From positions 1,630,130 to 1,694,129 of the forward strand of contig NC_079414.1 in NCBI RefSeq assembly GCF_026213295.1: a stretch of 64,000 nucleotides of DNA, written 5' to 3'. Every line of letters begins with the position of its first letter. The first letter of the stretch is position 1. Below are positions 21,504 through 31,336 of the stretch, piece by piece. The translations under genes and the position numbers were made by a program. Under the pieces are notes generated by a model. The model did no database searches. It was not told the DNA's origin and saw only the letters and a program-made list of their open reading frames with translations. This stretch comes from Gadus chalcogrammus. Its lineage: Eukaryota; Chordata; Actinopteri; Gadiformes; Gadidae.

Positions 21504-22372
21504 ATGGAGGACGAAAAGATGCGACAGGATTGGAAAAACACAAATGTAAGTATTTTCTCTGTAATGAACTAGTAATTATTTTATTAATTATTATTAATTA
21601 TACTATACGAAGCCCGGCCAAGGACTCTCGGAAGATCGCGAAAGTCTGTGGCCGGCCGGGGAGTCGGCCGCCCGACCCCGGTTCTCGGCCGGGCTGCAGC
21701 CCGTGATCGTGCTCTGCGGCCCGGCCGGGAGCCGGGGTCGGGCGGCCCACTCTGCGACCCGGCCGTCGGACTTTCGCGGGCCGCCCGACCCCGGTTCTCG
21801 GCCGGGCTGCAGCCCGTGATCGTGCTCTGCGGCCCGGCCGGGAGCCGGGGTCGGGCGGCCCGCGGGGGTCCGACGGCCGGGCTGCAAGACCGGGCTGGAT
21901 ATCATGTCGTATGATATCCAGATCTTCCATGTTCTAGTGACTCCAGGTTAAAAATAAGCTTTATACTAATATATTATATTATATAAGTAACATTCTATAA
22001 GTAATATTATATATACTAATATATTATATTATATTAGTAATATTACATGGTTAATCAATGTAATTTTTGGCAGTACTATATTGTGTACATAGCTATTATA
22101 TATTGTACGTAACATATGGCCATATCACCCAGTTCTGGCATATAATTCCTAATTCCTTCTTATTCGTTTTCTTTCAGGACATCGTTGAGTCCACTGCCAC
22201 CAGCCCCCCCACCTCTCCCTCATGCTCCTCCACCCCAGGCACCTCTTCCACCACCCCAGACACCCCTTCCAAGAGGAGAGTGCCAGGGAGCAGGCGAGGC
22301 ATGAGGAGAGCGAGGCAAAGTTGGCGGAATGGTGGAGAAGATGTGATTCTCCACCATTCTCTCAAAAGCTGA
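21504..22372 (+). CDS. Possible two-exon mini-gene (unknown product)
   Basis: Exon 1 (21504-21545) reads MEDEKMRQDWKNTN and ends at a consensus donor AAT/GTAAGT. Exon 2 begins after TTTTCTTTCAG at 22178 in the matching phase (0), reading DIVESTATSPPTSPSCSS, then a Ser/Thr/Pro-rich stretch, a basic patch (SKRRVPGSRRGMRRARQSW) and a stop at 22370-22372. An AATAAA lies at 22420-22430. The intron holds GC-rich hairpins. The product would be about 79 residues. I do not recognise it. It may be the two ends of a larger transposon gene whose middle was lost. Splicing is inferred only from consensus and phase. Confidence 0.4.
21666..21860. repeat. GC-rich tandem hairpins (113-bp period)
   Basis: Two units start at 21666 and 21779 with GGCCGCCCGACCCCGG. 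Each is itself an inverted repeat with ~29-bp arms, closing with CCGGGGTCGGGCGGCC. A further palindrome, CTGGATATCAT with ATGATATCCAG, follows at 21893-21919. Long Arg/Gly/Pro frames here on both strands are by-products of base composition. Confidence 0.85.
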
Positions 22373-22635
22373 GAGAGGGTGTGTGTGTGTATTTTTAGAT
22401 GTGTGGTTCAGTGTTTATTTAAATAAAGTGTTTCTTCTAAAGTGTTCTTGTTCTTAACCGATTATTATCTAAGGGTGCACTCACACACCTTTAACATGTA
22501 GCTAAGTGACATTCAAAATAAAGGTATATTACGAGGGACAAATAGTATATATATATATTTTTTTTTTTTAACACTTTATTTAAACATGCCAATTACAAAA
22601 TATAAATACCATTTCAGGTTAAACATCTTTACCTA

Positions 22636-22841
22636 TGGTACCTGGTTACCAGGGGTAACCAGGTACCATTGCTACCCCTCATTGCTACCCCTAACCGACC
22701 CTACCAAATGGGACAACCCTACCCTGTGACGTCATCATGGCCTCCCCGTGCCCCCTAGCAGATAACCAGACCTCTGGTTATCTGGGTAGGGTTACAGGGT
22801 AGGGTTGTCCCATTTGGTAGGGTCGGTTAGGGGTAGCAATG
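22636..22841. repeat. Nested palindromes
   Basis: 22636-22668 is a perfect hairpin: TGGTACCTGGTTACC, 3-base loop, and the inverse. 22761-22784 is another (AGATAACCAGA and inverse). 22681-22725 is the inverse of about 22792-22840 (CCGACCCTACCAAATGGG), enclosing the second hairpin. It lies between the mini-gene and the resumed L2 sequence. Confidence 0.85.
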
Positions 22842-22947
22842 ATCATGAGCAATGAGGGTTAGGGTTGAGATGTAGGGTTGAGACAGTGAGCAAAGAAACG
22901 GGATTGGGCCTTAGACTACCTAGGACAGCGAAGATGGGTTTTTTGAA

Positions 22948-23465
22948 TTAAGAGGGGTTGAAGATGATAACTTCTGTTTTGCTATTGTTAAAATTTGAGG
23001 AAATTATCCCATTTATCTCCTTGAGACACTCTAGGAGCGTCTGAAGGCAGTCCCTGGATCTCAGAGGGAGATATAATTGTGATTCGTCTGCGTAAAAGTG
23101 GAACGACAGGTTGTATTTTCTTATTATATTCCCCATTATATTCCCCAGTGGGAACAGAACAGGATTGGACCCAGGATGGACCCCTGGGGCACCCCACAAG
23201 ACAGAGGGGCAGAGGAGGAGGTGTGCTGACCTATGGACACTGAAAATGATCTATGGGAGAGGTAGGAGGAGAACCACTGCAGAGCTGAACCCCTAATTCC
23301 AATCCAATGATGGAGACAGGCTAGAAGAGTGGGGTGGTCTACTGTGTCATAGGCAGCACTGAGGTCTAATAAGACTAAGATGGTGTTCTCACCCGTGTCT
23401 AGCGTGAGGAGTAGGTCATTCATAATTACAATATTATGCTGCTGTATTTTCCGAGACCCCCACAT
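22948..23465 (-). pseudogene. L2 reverse transcriptase core (second L2 copy)
   Basis: Minus-strand frames 23465-23136 and 23199-22948 give LLDLSAAYDTVDH, LSCGVPQGSILGPILF, a second partly overlapping frame with NLSFHFYADESQLY (YADE in place of YADD), and KTEVIIFNPS. The frameshift falls near 23140. The last catalytic Asp of the YxDD box is Glu here, so the enzyme would be impaired even if the frame were joined. 5' truncated at about 23465. Confidence 0.8.
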
Positions 23466-23558
23466 ATATTTGAATTTACTGCTTTCATGGGAGCCAGACC
23501 TCTCTCTATGGGAGCTCAGCTCCCAATGGCTCCCACCTAACTCGAACCCTGGCTATAG

Positions 23559-23812
23559 GTCTTTCTACACTGCCGAGCTGGTTCGGTCCCAGCTTGGCAC
23601 GCCCGGCGATTTAACCTTCTTATCTCAAGTTTCCTGTGTCAAACCGAGGGGGTTAAATCCCCCCTTCGTCACGGCGCGGGGTTTCTTGGTTCACTGGGGA
23701 AGGCGGGGCTGTGCACGGAGTCTCTGACCTCTTTAGAATAATTTGTATTATTGCATACTCCCGAATTTTTTCATTTTTTATGAATGAAGACACCCGCATG
23801 CAATAATGAGTT
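23559..23812. repeat. Dispersed repeat, copy B (family unknown)
   Basis: Second copy of the repeat at 3584-3825, same strand. It carries a small stem (CCGAGCTGG ... CCAGCTTGG) and an extra 20 bp near 23680. Target duplications not found. Confidence 0.75.
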
Positions 23813-23814
23813 CA

Positions 23815-24001
23815 CTCTATAGTAGGCTAACGACGCTCTTAGCGTCCTACGAGTACCCTGGAGCACTCGTTAGCTACGAGCGTTTTCAAGACATTCGTTA
23901 CCAACGACGCTTTCGGGTAACGGTCCGAAAACTGTACGATGCTCGTACGACCCACTCTGCGATCCACTTAGGCTAACGATGCTTTCGGAAACGGGGCCCT
24001 G
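23815..24001. repeat. Possible MITE with GGGCCCCGTTTCC end
   Basis: About 187 bp, rich in ACGA/TCGT words (CTAACGACGC, GTACGATGCTCGTACGAC), ending GGAAACGGGGCCC next to the foldback element. Related end at 1319. Only the right terminus is clear. Confidence 0.4.
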
Positions 24002-24002
24002 G

Positions 24003-26573
24003 TCATAGGCTACTAGTCAATAGCACTACAGGACTATGGTCCGTGAGTCAATTATCCTTCTTTATGTTTTTAAACCACTGTAATCGAAATTATTTCTGTG
24101 TGTCTATTTTATACAATAAAACATGTGTTTTCTTACTATGCATTGTTTTCCCAGATTATAGATTTTTTGAGAATTTTCTTTCTTCTCAAAATGAATTGAA
24201 AACATTCATGAGTAGGTCCTATCACATTAAATAGATTAGGGTTCAAACTGACACTATAACATTCATGGGGGCTATGTGGGGTAGATAAGAACAAATCCAG
24301 TCTCTTTTATCAGCTGCAAGACGTTATAAAGCGAAAATATGACACATTGGAGTCCTTTTCCTCCTGCCAGAAAATTATCTCAAGCCCTCTCTTGGTACTG
24401 CAATGTTTTATTTGCCTTAAAATGAGTTGAGAACATTCATGAGCATCAAATTACATAGATTATATTCCATCCAGTGTCTATTACCAGCTGAAACACATTG
24501 ACATGGGTAAATATAAGACATTTAGGTCGTTTCCCTCCTGCCAGAAAATGATCTGAAGCCGAATCTTGGTACTGCAATGATTTATATGCCTTAAAATGAG
24601 TTGATAACATTCACGAGTATCACATTACATAGATTATATCCCATCCAGTGCATATTACCAGCTGAAACACCTTCACATGGGCAAATATAAGACATTTCAG
24701 TCGTATCCCTCCTGATCTGAAGCCGAATCTTGGTACTGAAATGTTTTATATGCCTTAAAATGAGTTGAGAACATTCAAGAGTATCAAATGATATCGATTA
24801 TTTCCCATCCAATGTCTATTACCAGCTGAAACACATTGACATGGGTAAATATAAGACATTTCAGTCGTTTCCCTCCTGCCAGAAAATTATCACAAGCCTT
24901 CTCTTTGTACTGAAATGTTTAATATGCCTTAAAATGAGTTGAGAACATTCATGAGTATCAAATTACATAGATTATATCCCATCCAGTGTCTATTACCAGC
25001 TGAAACACCTTCACATGGGCAAATATAATACATTTCCGTCTTTCCCCTCCTGCCAGAAAATGATCTCATGTCCTCTCTTTGTTCTGAAATGTTTTATATG
25101 CCTTAAAATTAGTTGATAACATTCATGAGTATCACATTACATAGATTATATCCCATCCAGTGTCTATTACCAGCTGAAACACCTTCACATGAGCAAATAT
25201 AAGACATTTCAGTCGTTTAAAAAAATATTTGTGAATCTCTTGCAATTTATATTATTTACATTAAGAATGATGTAATGTAACAACGTTTTTTTGTTTGTTT
25301 GTCGCAAAGTAGGCCCTCACTGAATTGAAATTGCAATCACGATATAATATTTTTTGAATCTTTCAACCATCACTACAGCCAGTTCTTCAGGATGCGGCAG
25401 AACTGCTATCAGAAGACTGATTGGGTGAATGTCAAGTGGCGGCAAGCCACAATCAAACACAGCATTCAAAAGGATGGTTGTAACGGTGGTGTTTTCGTCA
25501 TGAAGGTAATGTGTTCATCCCCTGATAAATAGTTTGAATATGAAAACATTTGTTTGTTTTGGCTTGTTTGTTGTAATAACAAGACTGCTATGGGGTTGTG
25601 CTGAGTGCAGAACACAGACAATGAAAATGGATGAAGTTAAACTGATTTATTGTTAGAAAAATCCTGGGCAGTGAAGTGGAAATGGCTGGCACGGGCTGTA
25701 GCAGGGGTAAGATCAAAATGGTGAAGTGTCTAGGCAGGGGTAGCTGAGTGGCAATCTTGGTATGATCTATGTAATTTGATACTCATGAATGTTCTCAACT
25801 CATTTTAAGGCATATAAAACATTTCAGTACCAAGATTCAGCTTCAGATCATTTTCTGGCAGGATGGAAACGACTGAAATGTCTTATATTTGCCCATGTGA
25901 AGGTGTTTCAGCTGGTAATAGACACTGGATGGGATATAATCTATGTAATTTGATACTCATGAATGCTCTCAACTCATTTTAAGGCATATAAAACATTTCA
26001 GTACGAAGATTTGGCTTCAGATCATTTTCTGGCAGGAGGGAAACGACTGAAATGTCTTATATTTACCCATGTCAATGTGTTTCAGCTGGTAATAGAAACT
26101 GGATGGGATATAATAAATGTAATTTGATGCTCATGAATGTTCTCAACTCATTTTAAGGCAAATAAAATATTTCAGTACCAAGAGAGGGCTTGAGATAATT
26201 TTCTGGCAGGAGGAAAAGGACTCCAATGTGTCATATTTTCGCTTTATAACGTATTACAGCTGATAAAAGAGACTGGATTTGTTCTTATCTACCCCACATA
26301 GCCCACATGAATGTTATAGTGTCAGTTTGAACCCTAATCTATTTAATGTGATAGGACCTACTCATGAATGTTTTAAATTCATTTTGAGAAGAAAAAAAAT
26401 TCTTCTTCAAAAATCTATAATCTGGGAAAACAATGCATGGTAAGAAAATACATGTTTTATTGTATAAAATAGATACACAGAAATAATTTCGATTACAGTG
26501 GTTTAAAAACATAAAGAAGGATAATTGACTCACGGACAATAGTCCTGTAGTGCTATTGACTAGTAGCCTATGA
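24003..26573. mobile_element. Foldback element with tandem ~170-bp units in both arms
   Basis: The outer ~300 bp are inverted copies: TCATAGGCTACTAGTCAATA at 24003 and its inverse ending at 26573. Inward, ~170-bp units marked by GCCTTAAAATGAGTTGA run five times on the left (near 24413, 24589, 24750, 24926, 25100). Three inverted copies lie on the right (near 25796, 25969, 26143). About 540 bp of other sequence, with one exon-like Ulp1 segment, sits between. Target duplicates are not clear. The layout matches foldback or long-TIR non-autonomous DNA transposons. Confidence 0.8.
25379..25505 (+). pseudogene. Ulp1/SENP-like (C48) peptidase exon
   Basis: Flanked by an acceptor (CATCACTACAG) and a donor (AAG/GTAATG), this 127-nt stretch is open and reads QFFRMRQNCYQK, DWVNVKWRQATIKHSIQKDG and CNGGVFVMK. 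The end resembles the nucleophile box of Ulp1/SENP peptidases, normally D-G-x-x-C-G-V-F-V. Here the Cys position is occupied by Gly, with a Cys two residues earlier, so a catalytic role is doubtful. Peptidases of this family accompany several eukaryotic DNA transposons. It sits in the non-repeated centre of the foldback element. No neighbouring exons were found. Confidence 0.5.
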
Positions 26574-26690
26574 CTGATCAGACGTCGATCCCCGTACAAC
26601 GTCGATGTCTTGTCACCTTAAAATACATATGTGTTAATACAGCGGACAATAGTCCTGTAGTGCTATTGACTAGTATGACTGATCTGACTT
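26536..26690. repeat. Duplicated terminus of the foldback element
   Basis: GGACAATAGTCCTGTAGTGC through GACTAGTA and TATGACTGATC occurs at 26536-26578 (element end) and again at 26643-26690, about 107 bp on, with a small deletion. The segment between carries two GTCGATG/CGTCGAT words. Confidence 0.8.
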
Positions 26691-27453
26691 TGCTGCCGCA
26701 CACACGTTTCGAGGCGATATGCTTTAACAGGCTGTGCGCGCTCCCGCGGCTGAAATCACTTTCTGGCAGTTGATCACTTTTCGTTTTCGGCACAACACCG
26801 GCCCCATTCCGTAATTCCAACGCCTCATTATGCCGACGTCTCATTGTTCCGAAATGTTCCTCATCAGATCTAAATGCATGGGCAGTTTGGTTTTAAATGT
26901 GCTGGGGACAGAGATGCATTCGGAAGTGCATTTACAAAAGTGCTGGGTACAATGAGGATGCACTCGTTTTTCTCTCTTTAGTGCAGTCTGTCTGGCACGT
27001 TTTATGAAGAAAACGTTTCCAAAAAGTATCGGACATATGACCCACTATGTTCTGCTCTATGTATCCAATGTTGACAACGTGACATGACATGGCTAAGCTA
27101 CCAACATAAACAAGAGGAGCTAGGAAAGGAAATTAACTGCTTGTTCAAGTTCAGAAGGGGCAAACGTTTGGCTAAACTACACACAGCACTACAAAAGTCG
27201 TCAAGATTGTATTTGGTGCTGCTTAGTGTGAGAGAGAGGGCGAGAGAGACAGAGAGAGAGGCCTGATTCACAAATTAACAAATGCCATTGACAGTAAAGG
27301 TGTTGGCAAGCTGTAACAAATATGCATTAGCAACCTTTGCTGGTTTAAGTGAATTCACCATCCTCTTTAGGGTAACTAGGCTTGGAGGTGTGGAGAGCGA
27401 AAGAGAGGAGAAGAGCAAGGAATTGGGAGTAGGAGAAGGGAGGTAAGGATGAT

Positions 27454-27553
27454 NNNNNNNNNNNNNNNNNNNNNNNNNNNNNNNNNNNNNNNNNNNNNNN
27501 NNNNNNNNNNNNNNNNNNNNNNNNNNNNNNNNNNNNNNNNNNNNNNNNNNNNN
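27454..27553. other. Assembly gap (100 N)
   Basis: Exactly 100 unknown bases, the usual size for a gap of unknown length. The flanks are not obviously the same repeat. Confidence 0.99.
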
Positions 27554-27614
27554 TGATATTGTAGTTATCTGATAATATTTCTTCCCTGTGTCATGTTCAC
27601 TTTGGTGTGTTCAG

Positions 27615-27695
27615 AATAAAGAGAGTGAAGCACAGAGAGAGCAAGAACATTTGGAGGATGAAAGCAGTGTGTGTCAATCTGGTAGTGACATAGAG
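27615..27695 (+). CDS. Exon-like unit 1 (81 nt, phase 0)
   Basis: Between TGTGTTCAG and the donor GAG/GTGAGT the open stretch codes for NKESEAQREQEHLEDESSV and CQSGSDIE, an acidic peptide of 27 residues. It is similar in position, splice signals and sequence to unit 2 at 27957. The length is a multiple of three, so exon copies can be added without breaking a frame. Some fish NLR genes carry arrays of one-exon ~30-residue repeats of this kind, but I cannot tie this peptide to any family. The gene context is cut by the gap upstream. Confidence 0.4.
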
Positions 27696-27956
27696 GTGAG
27701 TAGCCTAAGAGAGGAGTTCTGGAAACTAGTAGAGCCTTGGCTTTTCCTATGTTCAATGCAATTTGTAAGTTACTTTGGTTAAAAGCTGATGATTGTCAAA
27801 GAGTAAATATTAATGGTTTAAACCGAATTGTGACATTAGAGCAGAATCCTGTTGGCAGTGGCACTGATGTCTATAGTGTGTTTCAGTAGTCTACTGGTAA
27901 ATAGTTAGCTGATATCTGTGATATTATTCCTTCCATGTTTCCTCTGTTGTGTTCAG

Positions 27957-28043
27957 AGTAGAGCTAGTGAGCCAGCGGGAGAGACAGAAAGTTTGGAGGA
28001 TGAAAGCACAGGGAGAGTTTGTCAATCTAGTGGTGGCATAAAG
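27957..28043 (+). CDS. Exon-like unit 2 (87 nt, phase 0)
   Basis: Tandem copy of unit 1 with its introns. Acceptor TTGTGTTCAG, donor AAG/GTGAGT. It codes for SRASEPAGETESLEDESTGR and VCQSSGGIK. Shared core LEDES plus CQS. The flanking introns are also alike (GAATCCTGTTRGCA, CCTAAGAGAGGAGT), so the duplicated unit is about 340 bp and includes the exon. Whether it is expressed is unknown. Confidence 0.4.
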
Positions 28044-28497
28044 GTGAGTCACCTAAGAGAGGAGTAAATATGAAAAGTTAAGACCGAATCATGACATTCA
28101 AGCAGAATCCTGTTAGCACACATGTATATAGTGTAGGGTTGTCAAAAAAATGTATACTCAGATACTAATCGATTCAAATGAAAAAAAATATCGGATTAGA
28201 TACTTATGTGCAACAGTATCGATACTAAAACCGCTGTCCTCATCATCTTCGCATCTTTTTTTTTCTCGCCTCCTTCAGTTGACACACAACTTTACACAGC
28301 AGCGTTGCAGTTGCTAATATAGCAATATAATAATTATTAAGTCAAGTCTCATTCAAAGTTACAAAACATTGTATGATGTATGTATTCATAGATTAATGCA
28401 TAACTAATCGGAAAACATTTAGGTTATGTCCTTGACATGTCCAATTCTTTAACAGTGCATCATTCATTACGGCTAATGGTTTCACCATGAGATTAGC

Positions 28498-28855
28498 TCA
28501 GTGCGTTCTCTCATGAAACTCATCTATGTACTTATTAAACAAGTGGTTCAAAATATCAGAAAATCTATGTTTTCTGAGGGGTAACAAAAGTTTTGGGGTG
28601 GCTCTGAAGTATATGTGTGTCAACCTTTTCCTAATTTCAAGTCTTCCACACTCCGAGACTGCTTGGTCACATCCAGTATTAAAGTGTTTTAAACATCCAT
28701 CCCTAGAAAGGTCTTCAAAATTAGGTGCTAGGTATTGGGATTTTGCTCTCAGAGTGCACCAGATTAATGCATATTCAAAATCTTTGCCTGGGGGGGTCGG
28801 ACCCCGCCCCCAGGCATTTGTCCCCCCCAATGTTGAAACTATGGCTACACCTCTG
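28498..28855 (-). mobile_element. hAT-like non-autonomous fragment (one end seen)
   Basis: The right end reads, on the minus strand, CAGAGGTGTAGCCATAGTTT followed by a G-rich run, a common hAT terminus in fish. The open minus frame behind it (28830-28498) has no domain I recognise. The other terminus is not found. A separate repeat end with TATCGATACT words lies at 28134-28260. Confidence 0.4.
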
Positions 28856-28859
28856 ATTC

Positions 28860-29580
28860 ATTGACTTTCAATAACTGCACAGCTGTGACGTAGTCTTGGA
28901 GTCTAAATTAATGAGCAAAACCGCATCTTTTCACTAACCTTATGTATGTTTTATGTGTTTATTATATTAATACATGAATCTACAGTTCTAATTGAGTGCC
29001 TGTACTAAGATTTGCATTTATATTAGAGTAAATTACAGTTTTTCTCAATTGTATACACACAAAATACACTACAAGACTCCAGACTGCATAAGCACAATTC
29101 CATTGTTTTCACGCATGCATAAATTCTAAATCACATTTTTGCAAAACTCTAAGCACAAATCTTATAATTTAGCACACCTGGTTCACCTGGAAAATACTGG
29201 CCTTCAAAACGCCGCACCCCATTACTAATTAGTCTCACTCACTTCTCACCTGTTCAAACTCAACTGGCAAAACACTTCAGTCATGTGAGAGAGAATAAAA
29301 GAGGACTCAGGTGAGCTCTACTGTGATGTAGATGAGCTCCTCTGGCCTGACCAGGATCAGAGGTGGGATGCAGACTGATTTTAATGTAGATATGTTTCAC
29401 CGCATTTATATTCTTATTTTTTGTTGGCCTACGAAAAGCTTTTTTTTTGCAGTCAGTTCATCTGAACAATTTACTCTATTCCAGTAACAAATAAATATTA
29501 GCTTTGTTACCCTTTTGTACTTGTGCACTGATTTCATCATTATATCCACAGAAATGGTCATTTTACTTACAAGCAATTAG
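28860..29580. other. Non-coding segment, no gene recognised
   Basis: A/T-rich. 29036-29360 resembles a dispersed repeat beginning ACAGTTTTTCTCAATTG (possible Tc1/mariner-type end), but no transposase or second terminus is visible. Confidence 0.35.
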
Positions 29581-29861
29581 TTAAGTTAAAGTTAAGTTAA
29601 AGCTTTTTATCGTCCCCAAAGGGCGATTTGGTTTGCAGCAAGACATCAATGGACAACATAAAAGAAAAGTACAACAAACATGCAGATAGTATAAATAGTG
29701 CAGAGTGTATACAGGCATGCTGATAAGCATCCCTGCAGGACATACCCATGTAAATCAGAATAATAATAATAACTACTATGTGTCAAATAAAATAAAAAAT
29801 GAAAACAGGAAACATTTTCTGCTCTCCATGGAGTACCTTTCATACAGCAGGTAGTCATACC

Positions 29862-30931
29862 TCACACTGCACCAAAAACACCATGTCGGCCCAGAGCTCC
29901 AAAATCTGAGTTCAGTAGAGAAATGGCACTGGGAACAAATAAGAGTCTATATCTATTGGTTTTAACTGCAGGGAATCTAAAACGTGACTTAGAAGGTAAC
30001 AACTGAAACTCAGGATGTAGAGGATGACCATTTGCTGATAAAATAGATTCTGCCTTTTTTTGGACAAATCTATTGTACAGGTCTGTTAGCCTGCTTTGCT
30101 TGGCACCTATGATTTTGCCACAGGCCTTCACTATTTTGGTGAGTGAGGCTTTATCCTTTACGTTCAGATTTCCATACCAGCATATTACAGAAAAAGATAA
30201 AACAGATTCAATGTATGATTTATAAAATATTCTCATAATGGTTTTATCCACATTGAATTTTGCCAATTTACGGAGGCAGGAGAGTCGGTGTTGGCCTTTC
30301 TTACATATATTCTCTGTGTTAAGATTAAAATTTAGTCATCAATTATGCTTCCAAGGTATTTATATGAGCCAACTACCTCTACAGGTTGCCCGTTTATAGC
30401 AGTGACCTGGGTAGGAGGGGACTTGCGCCTATAATCAATGACCATGTCCTTCATTTTTGATACATTCAAGTGTAAGTGAGCACTATCACACCAGGCTATA
30501 AAATCGTTTAAAACAGGACCATGCTCAGATTTGTTTCCATTTAAAAGACTAACAATAGCTGAGTCATCTGAAAACTTTAAAATGTGTCTTCAATCTTGGG
30601 TATTAAAGAGGGGACAGGACACAACCCTGTGGTGACCCTGTAGAGGACCGTATCTCTTCTGAGAGTACTGGAGTTCTGTCCGTTAAAAAATCCAAAATCC
30701 AACCCACTAAACTAAAATCTAAATTAAAATTTCTCAACAGCTTATCATCTAAAATGTGCGGTTTAATAGTGTTAAAAGCTGATGAAAAAAATCAACAAAT
30801 ACAATTTTGGCATGAGTGTTGCTACCTTCAAGGTGCTTAAGTATCAGGTTAAGCAGAGTGGCTGTAGCATCCTCAACCCCTCGCCTGGCCCTATAAGCAA
30901 ATTGTTGTTTTTCAAAACATTTCATCACCAA
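29862..30931 (-). pseudogene. Rex1-like LINE reverse transcriptase, fragmentary
   Basis: Frame 30931-30749 reads KQQFAYRARRGVEDATATLL and KIVFVDF (first catalytic Asp). Around 30550-30590 the minus strand gives LKFSDDSAIVSLLNG, the FSDD catalytic box, in a different frame. Frame 30266-29862 gives the C-terminal FYKSYIESVLSFSVICWYGN, HPLHPEFQLLPS and RFPAVKTNRY. Stops and shifts between the pieces leave only fragments. Confidence 0.7.
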
Positions 30932-31336
30932 TCAAGGCAATTGGTCTAAAATAATTTAAAACCTTAGGGCGCCAAATTTTGGGGACTCTCTGTTGACTCA
31001 AGGAGAGCTTAAATATGTAATAAAATATTGGACCAAGTTGTTTAGCGCACAAGGAGAGTAGGTGACCCCCTATGTTATCTGGCCCGGGGCTCTTCTTAAC
31101 CTTTGAGTGTCTGAAGGTATTGCGTCATGCAAATCAAAGGGCGCTGGGGCACTATCCTTTTTTTTTGCTCTAAAATGGCATCCTTAAATGTGGGCGAGTC
31201 AAACCTCAGATAAAACTCATTCAGCGTTCAGGGGAATAGCTTTATATCCTCCTTTGATGGAGCCATAACACAAGTCCAGCGTTTTGTTGAGTTTGGTAGG
31301 GCACTTAACATATTGGTCAAAGTTCCTTATAGTTTT

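Larger units (their letters stand above)
20630..22940. other. Segment inserted in, or joined to, the L2 copy
   Basis: L2 coding sequence stops near 20630 and resumes near 22940. In between lie a 182-bp tandem duplication, a possible two-exon gene, GC-rich hairpin repeats and a palindrome cluster. Ends of a transposon and a target duplication could not be identified, so the origin is open. Confidence 0.55.
10802..23465 (-). mobile_element. Second L2-clade LINE, split by later insertions
   Basis: Pieces of one minus-strand L2 element lie in order at 22948-23465 (reverse transcriptase), 20488-20630 (RT end, reading PSARNLSVVF and KQISSVVKNSFYELRTI) and 10843-11519 (C-terminus and 3' UTR). It ends in a (GTAA)n tail at 10802-10842. 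The gap 11520-20487 is a hAT element with a perfect 8-bp duplication. The gap ~20630-22940 is a second, unexplained insert or rearrangement. Confidence 0.8.

Noticed and set aside
21598..21930. Arg/Pro/Gly-rich ORFs on both strands
   Set aside because: Caused by the palindromic GC-rich units; no protein family fits.
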